Shown here: positions 1 to 13,388 of the stretch, in pieces | Numbering within the stretch: position 1 is the stretch's first letter | Layout: each line of letters begins with the position of its first letter | Source: Chaetorhynchus papuensis | Taxonomy: Eukaryota; Chordata; Aves; Passeriformes; Rhipiduridae | DNA: 64,000 bases | Direction: 5' to 3' | Assembly (NCBI GenBank): GCA_013396525.1 | Contig: VWYX01000010.1 | Span: forward strand, 3,015,669 to 3,079,668 | The notes under the pieces: model-generated | Databases searched by the model: none | The model's input: only the letters and a program-made list of their open reading frames with translations | What the model was told of the DNA's origin: nothing | Translations under genes and position numbers: made by a program

Positions 1-1619
1 TCACCCTCAGAGGAAAGATAAAGTAGTATGTGGATATCCTTTACTTCATTTCAGAACTGCTTGAGAGGCTCTGTGATTGGTGGAGACCTATATCAAAGAT
101 CTGCATGCAAACAAAAGGTAATACAAGAACTCAGCCTAGTTTTAATATAAAATCATTTTACTGGATATGAAAGGAAAGGGTCTTTGCAATACCTTTGAGC
201 CACCTGGGACATAATGGTTACCATATTTACACAAAATTCATCACCAGCCCACAAAAACTCCAAAGCAACAGCTATGTAATATACCGCAGAGGGTTATCGT
301 TATGCAATAGCACAATAACAAAATGCAGAGCAAAAGAAGTGGGTAATTTCTTCAATGGTTTTTCAGTTGACAGTCATCAACATATAGGCAACTATATGAC
401 GCATAATAAAATCTTTAGGACCCAAAAAGTGTGTTTTATATACCTAGATTAAGTTAAATGGGTGATCACATGTACTAGGTAAAGAAAAATGTTATTGACA
501 GATAAAAAACAAAGAAGGCTTTTATGGTGTGATCACAGTGCTCCCTAAGTCTGAATTTCAAACAGCTAGACAAATACAGCAAGTCAAGAAGATCCCCCAT
601 GAGACCCCCATTTTACCACTTCTACTACCATTCTCATAGAGACAGTGGAAAATCCAATTTACTGCACATACATAGATGTTATTTATTAACATGTATTTAG
701 TTCTATTAACAAAACTAAGTAATACTTGAAAATGTTATGATGATACTTTAAGAATAAAAACATTTCTGGTACAGCTACTTCACGCTCAGATTTTGCTGCA
801 CTGAAGACAGCAAAAAATTTAGAGACTAAACCATTCAAAAATTATGGCTCTGGCCACCCCAAATAAACTACATGAGCTGTACTCATTCCTCTCAGTATAT
901 TTCTGTTATGCGTCTTCTTTCTTTTGCTTAGATATAGTGTTCACTTGCACTTTGAAGTTTTCTCTTGTCTCTTAAACAATAATCACTAAGGTCAAAGATA
1001 TTTAACCTTTGGCTGCTTTGCTTACAAAATGCTCTACAGTTCAAGGTTCTATATTGAGTGATAGATCAATCCCTGCCTTCTGATCTAAACAAGAAGAAAA
1101 TCAGTTTGCAACATCAACCCTCCTTTCATACAGATCAAATATATTGAAAGTCTACCAAGTCTCATCCATAATCCCATCCCACTGACTGCTTACTAACCAT
1201 TTCATCACACTCAGGTTGACAAGGATTTTGACCTTAATTTTCCTCTTTTAAAGTAACCTGATAGCAAGGGATAAACATCTGGGATATCTCCCCTACGTCT
1301 ATATTGCCCACCTGCTCTTGTAATCTCTATGCTTTCATTTTGTTCCACTTATTTTGAAAATCATGACGAAAAATGGCTGAATCACATATCTCTGGCAATA
1401 ATGGAACAAATATTCGTAAATTACAAGAAGCTGCCTAGGACAGCAAAAAGCTCTGAATTATACAAATATTTGGTCAGCAAGTACTCCTCTGATACCTGCT
1501 TGTACGCTAGTCACAATTACTCAGCTGTATAAACAAGGAAATCACCCAAACGGACTGAAAGACAGCACCCAAAAAACTAAACTGTAGTTTCCTGTATGAA
1601 GAAAGATATCACTTCAAGA

Positions 1620-2082
1620 AAGATATTGAGGAGCTGGAGTAAGTCCAGAACAAAGCTGGTGAAGTATCCAGAGAGTAAGTCCTATGAGGAGCAGCTGACG
1701 GAGCTAAGGTTGCTCAGCCTGGAGAAAAGGAGGCTCAGGGAAGATCTTATTACTCTCTACAACTCCCTGAAAGAAGGCTGTAGCCAAGTGAGGGTCAGCC
1801 TCTTCTCCCACATAACTAGCAACAGCATAAGGTAACACAGCCTCCAGCTGCTCCAGGGGAGGTTCAGGTTGAACAACAGTATTAGTTTTTTCATGGTAAT
1901 GGTTGTTAAACATTGGAACGTACAGCCCAGGGAGGTAGTGGAGTTACAATCCCTGGAGGTCTTTAAGGAAAGACTGGATGCAGCAGTCAATGCCATGGTC
2001 TGGTTGACAAGATGGCATTTGGTCAAGGGTTGGACTTCATGATCTCAGAGGTCTTCTCCAACCTAAATGATTCTGTGATCTA
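1620..2082 (+). mobile_element. CR1 LINE 3' fragment
   Basis: The 3' end of a chicken-repeat-1 retrotransposon in sense orientation. Typical blocks are visible in order: the gag-cag-ctg-acg-gag-ct segment (YEEQLTELRLLSLEKRRLRE), a CATTGGAA-type block, a GGAAAGACTGGAT block, the GACTTCATGATCTCAGAGG block and the terminal TTCTGTGATC. The frame is broken by stops, so it is an old, dead copy truncated at the 5' end. It lies antisense to KDM4C. Confidence 0.93.
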
Positions 2083-4399
2083 GAAGGGATTTAAGATTAT
2101 TTAGAAGGGATGGCAGACACATTCAGCAAACCTTCATCTCCTAAGTTTTCCACTAACCTAACAAGCCACATCCAGCAGAGAGCTGCAAATTCTCAATTTC
2201 TATTTAAAAGCTATCTGATTTCTACTTGCTATAATGAGATAATTTTTACCATGACTAGTTAAAAAACTAGATGGGATTATTGCAAACAGAAAATTCCTAA
2301 GGGAAAAAGACACATGACAGTTATCTCAAAGGCAGCTTTCATAGTGACCACAGAATTTTTCAGATAGATGGGGTGTCTTGAAACTATGATGAACTGGAAA
2401 GTGCACACGCATTATATGCAGTTCTGAATATGCCATGTCTACACCGCAAACTGTGTTATAGCAGCAAAAATACCCAGCCAGCGGGTATCAGTTATAGAAA
2501 ACAACCACCTCTCACAAGGATAGAAACATTCTTCCATGATGGTCAAAAAGCAAAAGGCTCAATCAATAGGACATCTGTGATATAAGTCAAGCCTTCTTAG
2601 TCAGAGACCTGTAATTTCTCAAAAATCATCTAAGTGCTGCTCTACTGCAAGACTGTAATTCCTCTATCATCAAGGAATTTATTTTTAATACTCTAGAAGA
2701 AAACCAACAAGCTATAGACCAGATGGTTAGGTGAATATCAGACAGTATCAGGTAACATGAATTTTTCTGCTGTGTGTCCACTCTCTTTCTCCAGCCATCA
2801 TTTCTATGGAGAAAGAACATACTACCTTAACACTGAAAGATAACATAGATGGCTACCTTCCTGTTAAGGGGATGACAAACATTAGACACCATATTGAAGA
2901 CCAAAGTTTCTGTATATTATTTCTTCCTCAGGATAAGAAGGTTTTAAAACAAAGTTTGTGTTTGCAATGGCTTCTTTATTTACAGTCAAGTTGATGTAAA
3001 CTTGCTCAAGAACATATCTCCTACTATTGCTCTGATGTGCAAAAAAGCAGAGGAATATGTAATTTTTCAAATCCAGGATATTTTCTGTATTCTCTGCTTG
3101 TGTTCATATGCCCTTGTATCTGCCCAGTTTCATACAGTTAAATTTTCTGAACTATGAAGTTAACATATTAATTACTCATTTTATGAGCTCCATGACAATC
3201 TATGTATGATTTTGTTACAGAACCTTCGGACACAGCCTCTTCTCTGCTGAAAAAGGCAGACAGTAACCCTGACTCTCCACCAAGAGAATTTTCTGTCATA
3301 GTGTCACTCTGTAAAATATAGGCTACTGGAGAAATTGGAAGATGATGGAGGCTGCAGTGCCATCCTTATGATGCTGACATTGCTTTAAGACTTATATTTG
3401 TCAGACTTGGACAGTGTAGTCTCTCAGCTTGCCAAGTGCCCTGCTGTGATAAGGTGCAAGGAATAAGTAAGCTGCTTAAGTTCAGAGCTGACAAGACAGA
3501 TGTAATGCTTGCTGGTAATGAAAACAACACACAGTTATTCCTGAAGACCACACGGTTAAACATGCTGGATGTGTCTAGCAAATGATCTCACATGTACAGA
3601 GAAAATATGCCACTTCTCCAGAAACAAAATGCTGTTCTCTGTTCTCTCATTTGGGGCATTTAAGACACTCATCTCTAGTGCAAGCTGTGGTGGTTGCCTG
3701 AGAGACCATACTGTCTTCTAGTAACAGTGGGATCCCAAACAAAACAGCAGTATGAAATAAACTGAATGTTTAAAAAGCTGCAGTGTAAAAAAAGGCAGGA
3801 CAAATCATTAGTCTCTAAAAGAATGTGCTATTTTTCCACTACTAAAACTTTATCTAAAACTCATACCTTATCCTTTTTCTTGGAAACTGCATATATAGAA
3901 AGCTCACAGAGAGCTACTTCAGCTTATGGAAAAAAAAGGTTAAAAAAGGCAGCAGCTCAGCCATCATTTTTTCTCTTTAAGATGAACATTAACTTGAGTT
4001 ACTTTAAATCCCCAGAATTGGCTGTGCAAATCAACTTACTACTTTCTTCAGCAGCTCCTTACAAATATTATTTCAAATAGCACTCAGCTTCCTCAATGAC
4101 AACCAGTATGTCTTCATGTAGACAGGTTCTCAGGCATATAACCTGAACTGGACCTTTTCCCTTTCAGGGAACAGGTCTCATAGTAATGTTCCAAGGATCA
4201 CCACACAAATGCCTTGCGGCAGAGAACTTTAAGTGAGGAAAACAACAGGAAAAAATTAGTTAAAAGTACTAAAAATCCAAATGTAACCACTCAAAGCTAA
4301 AAATTCTCACTGAACTGAGTTTTGAACTATTTCCAATTATGTACAAGTAATTAACAGATCAATTACTCATCATTCTATCCTCAAAACACATCAAATCTA

Positions 4400-5780
4400 T
4401 GAAATGGCATGTAGCGTAAGTAACAAGCAGAAGGAGCTAGAAATGACTGTGCAGATGGAAAGCTATGATCTAATCACAAACACTGAAACTTGGTGGGACA
4501 AATCACGTGACTGGAGCACTCCAATTGATCGCTACAAACTGTTCAGAAGGGACAGGCAAGGAAAGAGGGGCAGGCAATTTGCTCTATGGACTGATTGAAC
4601 AAACCTGGCTTTGAAAAACAGCGATGAACAGGTCAAGAGCTTGTGGTTGAAAATCAGAGGCCAAGCCAACAAAGGAAACCTCATGGTGTGTGTTTATTAC
4701 CAGCCACCCAGCTGAGGGGAGCCTCTTGACAAAACCTTCTTGCTTCACCTGCAGGAAGCATCACTCTGGTAGGTTCTGATCCAGCTGCAGGGACTTGTCA
4801 GGACAGTCACTCCGACATCTGCTGGAAAAGCAGCTCAGCAAGATGTGAGCAGTCCAAGAGACTCTTGGAGAGCATCAAGGATCATTTCTTAACCCAGGTG
4901 ACACACAAGTGTTACTGCACCTGTTGCTTACTGACACAGATTAATTAACTGGCGAGGTCAGGACCAGCGGCAGCCTGGGCTGAAGTGATCATGCCCCGGT
5001 GGGATTCATGATCTCAAACATTATGGGCCAAAGAAAGGTTAAGTCAGCACCCTGAATTTTAGGAGCCTGAACTTTAGTTATTGAAGGAATTACCGGATGG
5101 GACCCTCTGGAAAACTGCACTCAGGGAAAAAGGAGCAGAATAGAACTGTCAGATCTTTAAGGACATTTTTCTTAAGAGACCAAGATCTCTCAAGTTCCAC
5201 CAGCGAGCATTCAGGCAACGAAGGCAGGAGACCAGCATGGCTCAGCAAACACCTCCTGGCCAAAGTGAAACACAAGGAGGAAAAGCACAGGACATGGAAT
5301 CAGGGACAGGTATCCTGGGAAGAAAAGAGAAGTGCTGTCTGGTTGTGTAGAGACAGGATTGGGAAAGCTAAGGTATAACTGGAGCTAAATTTGGCAAGGG
5401 ATACAAAGAATAGTAAAAATGGCTTCTACAGGCACGTTGATCAGAAATGGAAGATTAAAGAAAATGTGAGGTACTCAATAATTTTGTTTGCCTTGGTGTT
5501 CATTAGTAATCACTCTTCCCATATCTCTGAAGTCCCTGAACCTCAAGACAGAATCTGGGGAACTGAAGTCATTCCCAATGTAAGAGCAGATCCAGTTCAA
5601 GACCACCAGGGAACCTGAACATACACAAGTCCATGGGACCTATGATATGCATTCCAACGTCCTGATGAAATTGGTTGATGTAGTTGCTAAGACATTCTCC
5701 ATCACAGCTGAAAAGTCATGGCAGTCAGGTAAAGTGCCCATTGACTGCAGGAAAGGGAATATTACACCCTTTTTAAAATG
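4400..5780 (+). mobile_element. CR1 LINE ORF2 fragment (endonuclease to start of reverse transcriptase)
   Basis: The translation gives CR1 ORF2 landmarks in order across shifted frames: VSNKQKELEMTVQMESYDL, TETWWDKSRDWS and RYKLFRRDRQGKRG of the endonuclease near 4410-4570; a GDFN-domain remnant near 4750; GRRPAWLSKHLLAKVKHKEE at about 5225-5285; NGFYRHVDQKWKIKENV at about 5410-5470; and KSWQSGKVPIDCRKGNITPF at about 5710-5770. Stops and frameshifts make it inactive. The polymerase core and the 3' end are absent, which is unusual because most CR1 copies keep only the 3' end. Confidence 0.92.
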
Positions 5781-6082
5781 TATATTTGTAATAGAATTTT
5801 TTTTTCAGAATCTTGCATCACCTTTGTGTCCACGGTAAGGTATTTTTAACTGGAGCATCACTGCAATTATTACCAGTTGGATTTATGACACCATAAAGTT
5901 GTATTATTCAATCTTGAGAAATTTACCTTTTTATTTTATGTAAGTCTAAAGCAGTTTTGAATAAATTTTGCTGTGCTACGGACTATATAAACATTATACA
6001 CATTTAAAAAATACCCAACAATTTCTGAGACGCATCAATGCGCGATCACCTCACTACAGTTTTATTCCTTGGCAGTCCCCAC

Positions 6083-6132
6083 TGTCTCATGTCCTCCAGA
6101 ATCCTTGTGTCTCATGTCCTCCAGAATCCTTG
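6083..6132 (+). repeat. Perfect 25-bp tandem duplication
   Basis: Two identical 25-bp units (6083-6107 and 6108-6132), each starting tgtctcatgtcc and ending atccttg, sit against the 3' end of the antisense CR1 fragment. Confidence 0.97.
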
Positions 6133-6845
6133 AACAGTTTGGGCTGGAACAGATCTTTAAAGACCAAGTTTCAGCCCCACTGCCACTAGAACAGGTTGCT
6201 CAAAGCCCCATACAACCTGAACATTTACAATGATGAGGCATCCACAAGTTCTGTGGGCAGCCTGCTCCAGCATTATACCACTTCCATTGTAAGAAAAAAG
6301 GTCTTCCCTGTATCCCATCTCAATCTACCTTCTTTCAGTATAAAACACTTGCCGGTTGTTCTGTCACTGCAGGTCCTGGTAAAAAAAAGTCTTTCCATGT
6401 CTTTCTTAGAAGTTCCTTTTTATTAAAAGGCCTCAGTAAGTTTTCATCAGAGCTTTCTCTTCTCCAGGCTGAAAAGCTTCAGCCTTCTCAGCCTGTCTTC
6501 ACAGCAGAGGCGCTCCAGACCTTTGGTCATTTTTGTCTTGGACCCACTTTAACAGGTTATTTTTTCTTGTGCTGGGAACCCCAGAGCTGGATGGTAACTC
6601 CAGCTGGGAGTACTCTCACAAAAGTGGAGTGGAGGGACAAAATCCCCTCTCTTGACCTGCTAGCCACGCTGCTTTTCATGCAGCCTAGGATGCACTTGGC
6701 TTGTTGGCTTTTTGGGTTGTAAGTGCATGTTGACGGCCTGCGTACAGTTTTTTACTCCCTGTACTACCAAGTCATTCTCCGCAAGGCTGATCTCAACCTA
6801 TTCATACATCAGCCTGTCTTGATACCTGGGATTGTCCCTAGCCTG
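6131..6845 (-). mobile_element. CR1 LINE 3' fragment, antisense
   Basis: The plus strand shows the complement of the CR1 3' region: GTTTGGGCTGGAACAGATC at the 3' terminus, GAACAGGTTGCTCAAAGCCC, TTCTCCAGGCTGAAAAGCTT, CAGCCTGTCTTCACAGCAG, then the upstream part with TGCATGCAGCCTAGGATGCA-like sequence. It is diverged and non-coding. A perfect 25-bp tandem duplication abuts its 3' terminus. It is on the same strand as KDM4C. Confidence 0.88.
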
Positions 6846-9800
6846 ACAGAGATGTGATACAAAATTAAGGAAGAATTTTTCAGTTTTAAATTTACATTTA
6901 AAAATATTATATGTATTCAGTCACTATACAAACAAAAAACATGCACGTAACTTCTGCATGTAATAATCAGAGATAAATTTTCCTGGATTATGGTGTCTGC
7001 AAATTCTTTTCTTACACATCCAAACCTGGTGCCAGTTTTCTTTCTCCCAGATTTCTAAATTCTGCATACACTGGACACATTTAATCCTTGACAGTTACTA
7101 CACTTACATTAGAAGACATGTTTATGTCTCTTTCTGTTCATGTCTTCAGACATTATTTATAGTCATGCATTTCTAACATTTGCCATATCTTTCATAAGAC
7201 TTGATAGTACCATACCACTGCAAGATACAAATTTGACAGTTTGCAATAGGATCTGCACATTGTAGCAAATTATTCTGACAGTAAGTACCATACAGCCGGC
7301 AAACTATATTCTTTTAATATACTTATTAAAAATCTCATGAACACTGTGACTAAATCATATACAGTAAATTCTGTTTTGTACATGATGGCAACGAGTCACT
7401 ACGTTTTTAATAAATTATATATTGCAGTAAGCCACTATTGCAATATTTTTAGTTTAACACTTTTTAAAATCAAATGTACTTCTAAAAGCTATTTCATTAA
7501 CAGTTTTAAAACAATTTGCAAATATCTTAAAATCTGGCTCAAGATTTCTGTCTATTTTGGTCCCACTGCCTGTGAATGTGTGCAATGATCTAGTTAATGT
7601 GTGAGTGTATGTAAGGCATAATGATTCTACTCAATGGCCCTTCCAGCAACATTTTTGGAAACACTGAAAGTAATCAATACTTCTTTGTATTACCACAAAC
7701 GGATAGCAACACTGGTATACATCACTGCAAGTGCTTCTTTACTTTTTCACAAACACAGCTGCAATAGTTCTACTACCTCACTGCAGTTTAACAATTTAAT
7801 TACATTACAAATTAGAACAGAGAAGATGAGCAGTGTCCTCAAATGTCTTTAATCCTTTTTAATCATTAAACAGAATGACAGGCAGGAGAATATGTGCCCA
7901 TTCTTTTAAAAGCTCATACAAATTTTTGCTTTGATTCCATTCTTCAGTGCCATACCACTGAGAAACCTCTGTATTTTTAGAATTGATGTACCTTTCAATA
8001 CTATAATCTTTGGCTTTCAAGCTCACTATTATTTGCCTTCGGGTGCAAATTTTAAAGTGTACAGCCTTCTAAAAAACCTTTATGGCTTCAGCCAAATACT
8101 GAAAGGCTTGTAGATCAGTCATCATCACACTGTAGATTTCTTTTCAAAATAATGTTCTTCACTCAGAGTACACTTGTGGTTATACTCAGTTCACTTGTCA
8201 AATACAAATCTGAGGTCATCAAAAGCTTGAGGGCAACTTCAGCTATTCCAAAACTCATTTTCTACGTCTATTTTGTTGGAGAAATCGTATTTCAAATATA
8301 AAAATAATAGGAAACTCTAAAGATAGAGAAACAAAGGCATCGTATGTGCATGTTTCAGTACAGCATTGCAGTGACTGCCTATAAGGACAAAGTCAATCCA
8401 ATACCCAAGCATTTTAAAACACAAAATATACCAAAAGGAGATAACGTATTTCACTATCAAGTTGATATATACTCTATTGAAAACATGATTTTAGAGTTGA
8501 CATCTCAAAATACATAGGTCTAGGAACAGATGCTAATTAATGATTCTATTTAAATATTTCTGTTGTAACAGATGAAACATTTAAACACTCTCATTTACAA
8601 GGTTTACATTCATTATAAGTCACATGCCTGGCAAGGGTGAATGACACTAGGCTCAATATTCCTGTTGGCTTGAATTCCTTGGCCATATACTAGCAAGGGC
8701 TTTTATTTAATTCTAGTTATAAGCCCTATGTTTTATTAAAATAGAAAAACAGACAAGGGAGCACTTTCTTTCAAAGGCTGATTTGATATTTGAGAGGTCA
8801 GTCTGAATTTTTCATCTCCAGAGACTTTTTCATGCAGCTATAATTCATATTTATAATTAGAGCTGAGTAATTAACACTCTTTTGAAAACAGAGACTATCT
8901 AGGTACTTGGGGAAAAGCTTTTCCCTTCCCAAAGCAAAATTGAGTTTTATCATTGACTTTGACACACAAAGAAATCCAGTTTGTTTTCTATGACCCAAAG
9001 CCCCATACATAAAAATAGTCAAGGAAAATGGAATTTTAAAAGCATAAGCATACACCAAACTTCTCTTGGAGACTTAAAGACAAATGGAACAAGGCAAAAA
9101 TAAAATAAATAAAGCTAAACTCAACTAGAAATCTAAGCTTTGTGTGCTTTGGGTAAACTGTTAGATGCTGTCTAACAGCATTGGGATGGAAGCTGACATC
9201 ACGCTCATTCACAGCATGAATTCTTCTACAAATTACATACTTCTTCCAACTTGCCATCAGCTAAAACCCTGCATTTATATTTAGACAAATTTCATGTGGT
9301 GTCCCTGCATCCCATCACTTCTCAGCAACTTTGCCTCTCTTTTATCTGCTCCTAACATTTTCACTGTGATTAAAAGCACTTAAGTGAGCATTTGTGTATT
9401 TCCTCTTCTCACAGTAGCTCATGTCTGCTGTTAAACATGAAGACCACTGGAATAGAAACCAGCTGAACTATGCATCCACAAAACAGTTAGCATACTGTAG
9501 TTTATGCAAAATATTGATTTATAATGTGTGATATGGTAAGGTATATCCCTTCAGCCATTTCATTTTAGAACCCGTATTTAAATGTCCATATTCAATTTAT
9601 TTCTTTCCTAGCTTGGTAATTACAAATTGTCATTTCACGTGGCTATTTGAACTCATAGTGTCTGATGGATGTGACCATCATAAAATGAAGAAAGAAGCCT
9701 GACTCTCTGACAAAAGGAGACCAGGACAATCTCATTTCTGCATTCACATACATTTGAAAAAAAAAGAGAAGAGAAAAGGTATATTCACAGACATAACATG

Positions 9801-12477
9801 GAGAAACTACAGGTTATAGCATCTCTGTGGCATGCTCTCCACTGAGGTTGCCTATGAGGCCTTTGTGTTCACATGTAAAGTCAGCTGAAGTCCAACAATA
9901 TCATGGGTTTACACCCCTAAAATAGAAGCGATTTCACCGGAGTGTATCACATTCTTTTATTCCCCTATGAAAAACACAGAAGCCAAACCTACTATTTATT
10001 TTATCCGCTTGTATTAAGGAAAAGTGTTCAAAAGTTTTAATTTTTAATGAAAATTTCAATGGCATGTAAGTTTTAACAATGATGGTACATGACACATAAC
10101 CTACTGAAAATGCTAGAGAAATATGAAAACCTGTTGGCACGCTGTAACAACCCCGTAATTTGCAAACATAAAACAGTTGAATAAAATAATTTTAAAGCTA
10201 CAAACTTCTATTAGTATGATACAAATACTGAGTTTTACTCTGGAAGAAATGAGTATATCTTGAACATTTAATAGTGGAAAGACTGACAGGAAACACACTG
10301 ATTTCAACCCCAAATTTCTAGTGAATTGAAACTATATAACAGCAATCACTACACCTACTAGAAAGCAATAAAAACCAGCCTACCGATATGTTCATGTTTG
10401 CACAGATGTTTTTTAATTTGTAAAAAAATAAAACATTGGCTTTTTATTTCCTTTGGTATTTCTTTGTAGATGCTACGTTAAAGAAAATGTCAGCTCCTCC
10501 TCTACAGATCTTTGAAAACAATAGATATTCTGCTTATTTGGGTTTCTTACTATTTCGGGGGGAGGAAGAGGGAGGACAGGGAGAGAAAATGTTTAAACAA
10601 CTAGAACCATTTGCTCCTACAGTGTAATATCTACTTTTGGTATGGCTGCAAGCCAGAATGTAATCTATTCCTTAATAATTATTTCCACTGCGTTTTCCTC
10701 ATTTAAAAAAAATCAACAAAACACATCCTAAATTTTGTGAAGGAAAGGTGGCTTAGTAGGGGAGCCCACATTTATTAGATTCCTCATGCTTTACCACAAA
10801 ATGAATTATAAAGATAGGCTTAACAATTAATTTTTTTTAAAAATTACTGCTTATGAAGACCCAGTATCAAGAAATTACGTACAAAGCTTGCCTTTGGTCT
10901 GGCAACACTCTGGCTTGAATGATGGAGAGTGATGAACAAAGGTGTCCTTAATCTATCAAATAGGACAGCTGAGAAGCTGGAATTGGCTGCTGAAGAGCAG
11001 CATTGACAGTCCCTACAACTTCAAAGGGCAAAACTGACCTGAATCAATTGCTCACATATTCCCAGGTGTGAAACACTATGCTTTTACAGAAATTAACACC
11101 AAGGCAGATGGTATCAACTGTCTACTCTGAAGTATACACCAAATGGTAATGGAAAGGAACGAAAGGTAAGGATGGAAGTGGGGTCAAGCGGAGGGAAGAA
11201 GAGGCAGGAATTCCTAGAGAAAGAATAAATTTGCATATAATCCCTGGGATTCCTCTGAGGCAAAATATCCAATGCCAATAGGTATGAGAGCTTGTTATTC
11301 TGTAGCATCAACAGTCAGGAAGTGAAGACTAACTTAAAGATTATATTCGAATTGAGAATAATGTGGCAAATACACAAAGCTAGAACACACACAGAAGGCT
11401 GTTGGCAGCAAACTCTTTAGAGAAGTAGGAACCCCATGTTTCAGGAAATGAGAAATACATTACAGGAAGTATCTGATATACAGTGTTTTAGAGAAAATAA
11501 AAGTATCTGTGGAATTCTTCTATGTATATGTAATACACTCACATACTTATTTTTATTTTTAAAATATAGAATAATATCATGTAATATCATTCAGGAAACT
11601 TAGTTTAGCTAGGATATTCACTGTGAAACAGAGCAGAGTAAAATCATCAGATGCAGTAACTTACTTGCAACAAAAGCCAAATTTAAAAGCAGACAGCCAG
11701 CTGGTGGTTTTAAGGCAGATTTTTTCTGCTCCTTTACCCAAGAAGCAACATTTTTTTGGTCTATTGGCATTACATCATTACAGAGCCTTTTGAAATGGTC
11801 AAACTGCCTACTTCCCTTAAATTAATACAAATCTAGCTATTTCATTATAAATTTAATGTCAGAAACTAAATCTTGGAATAGTAAGGTTTAATGAGCCAAC
11901 CAGGACTGTGGTGCTTCCTTCCCTCACAGAAAGCCTGTCTTCTACCTGCAGCAGTACTACATTTATGAGTGTTACAAAGTACTCTGCCTCTCATTTTTAT
12001 TTTATTCAGCACAGTTCCTTCTTCACAATACAGATTCTACACAAATTCTTCTTCGATAAAAAACAGTGTTAAGGAAGGCAAATACTCTATTTCTAAACAT
12101 TCATATATTTGCAGGACACCATAGGCTTACATACAGCTTTATACAATCTGTAGTGGTTCAATGTCACTTTATATTGAAGGAGGCATCAAGAACTGAAAAA
12201 GCACTAAGGACTAAAAGCAATATTCTATCTACTGAAGGAAAAAATAGAACAAAGTCTAAAATCTAAAAATCCCTCAACTATTCATAACTGATTAATATAA
12301 TTGCTTCATAGTCAGCAGAAATAACCTAGGATTGTAAATCATGTAATTTCAGAAACGTTGGCTCCACACCTTCATAATCAATAACTGAAAATTAATTCAA
12401 GCCTTTTCCAAAAGGCTCCTGTTAGTCTTAGAGTGTTTTAAGTCATTGACAGTCCAGAGAATACATTTCAACATCCG

Positions 12478-12542
12478 ATGAATGAATGAATGAATGAATG
12501 AATGAATGAATGAATGAATGAATGAACGAACGAACTAACGAA
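12478..12542 (+). repeat. (TGAA)n microsatellite
   Basis: There are about twelve perfect aatg units followed by changed units (aacg, aact). It immediately precedes the truncated 5' edge of the CR1 fragment at about 12545. Confidence 0.98.
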
Positions 12543-12544
12543 CT

Positions 12545-13388
12545 GATTTAAATCCAGTTGGTGGCTGGTCATCAGTGGTGGTCCCCAAGAATCAGGGCCA
12601 CTTCTCTTTAATATCTTTATCAATGATCTGGCCATGGGGATCAAGTGCACCCTCAGTCAGTTTGCAGATAACACCAGCTGGGTGGGAGTGTTGATCTGCT
12701 GGAGGGCAGGAAGGCTCTGCAGAGGGATCTGGACAGGCTGGATCATGGGCCAAGGCCAGCGGGGTTCAACAAGGCCAAGTACTGAGTCCTGTCTATGCCC
12801 TGCCCGGGTGGCCAAGAAGGCCAATGGCATCCTGGCCTGTATCAGCAATAGTGTGACCAGAAGGACCAGGCCAAGGATTGTCCCCCTGTCCTCGGCACTG
12901 GTGAGGCCACACCTTGAAACCTGTGCTCCAAGAAGGACATGGAGGTGCTGGAGCGTGTCCAGAGAAGGGCAATGGAGCTGGTGAAGGGTCTGGAGCACAA
13001 GTCCTGTGAGGAGCAGTTGAGGGAGCTGGGGGTGTTTAGCCTGAAGAAAAGAAGGCTCTGGGGAACCTTATCACTCTACAACTGCCTGAAATGAAGGTGT
13101 TGTAGCCTCTTCTGCCAAGCAAAAAGCAGTTGGACAAGACATAATGGCCTCCAACTGTCCCAGGGGAGGTTTAATAGCAGGAGAAACGTCTTCACTGAAA
13201 GGGTGGTTGAGCATTGGAACAGCCTCCCCAGGGAAGTTGGATGGTGTCACCATCCCTGGAAGGTTCAGAAAACGAGCAGTTATGGCACATTAAGATAAGG
13301 TATGCCCAGAGGGCTTGGGGTTATTCAGTCAAAGGTTGGACTTGATGATCTTGGAGGTCATTTCCAACAATGTTTCCATGATTTCTGT
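12545..13388 (+). mobile_element. CR1 LINE 3' fragment with reverse transcriptase C-terminal part
   Basis: It begins inside the reverse transcriptase (FNIFINDLA-like sequence near 12605, then a KCTLSQFADNTS segment), continues through KKANGILACISNSV and SALVRPHLETCAP, and ends with the CR1 3' blocks (GAACAGCCTCCCCAGGGAAG, CTTGATGATCTTGGAGGTCA). Two overlapping open frames on opposite strands here are by-products of the CR1 sequence. Frameshifts show that it is dead. The left edge meets a TGAA microsatellite. Confidence 0.93.

Noticed and set aside
7870..7915. Minus-strand TGG-GCA-CAT (Trp-Ala-His) suggestive of the KDM4C extended PHD motif
   Set aside because: It is followed by Ile-Leu-Leu, not Val-Met-Cys, with a stop upstream and no splice site. 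The true motif is at 14404-14512.
12634..12998. Two opposed open frames of 116 and 113 codons
   Set aside because: Both are readings of the CR1 fragment.
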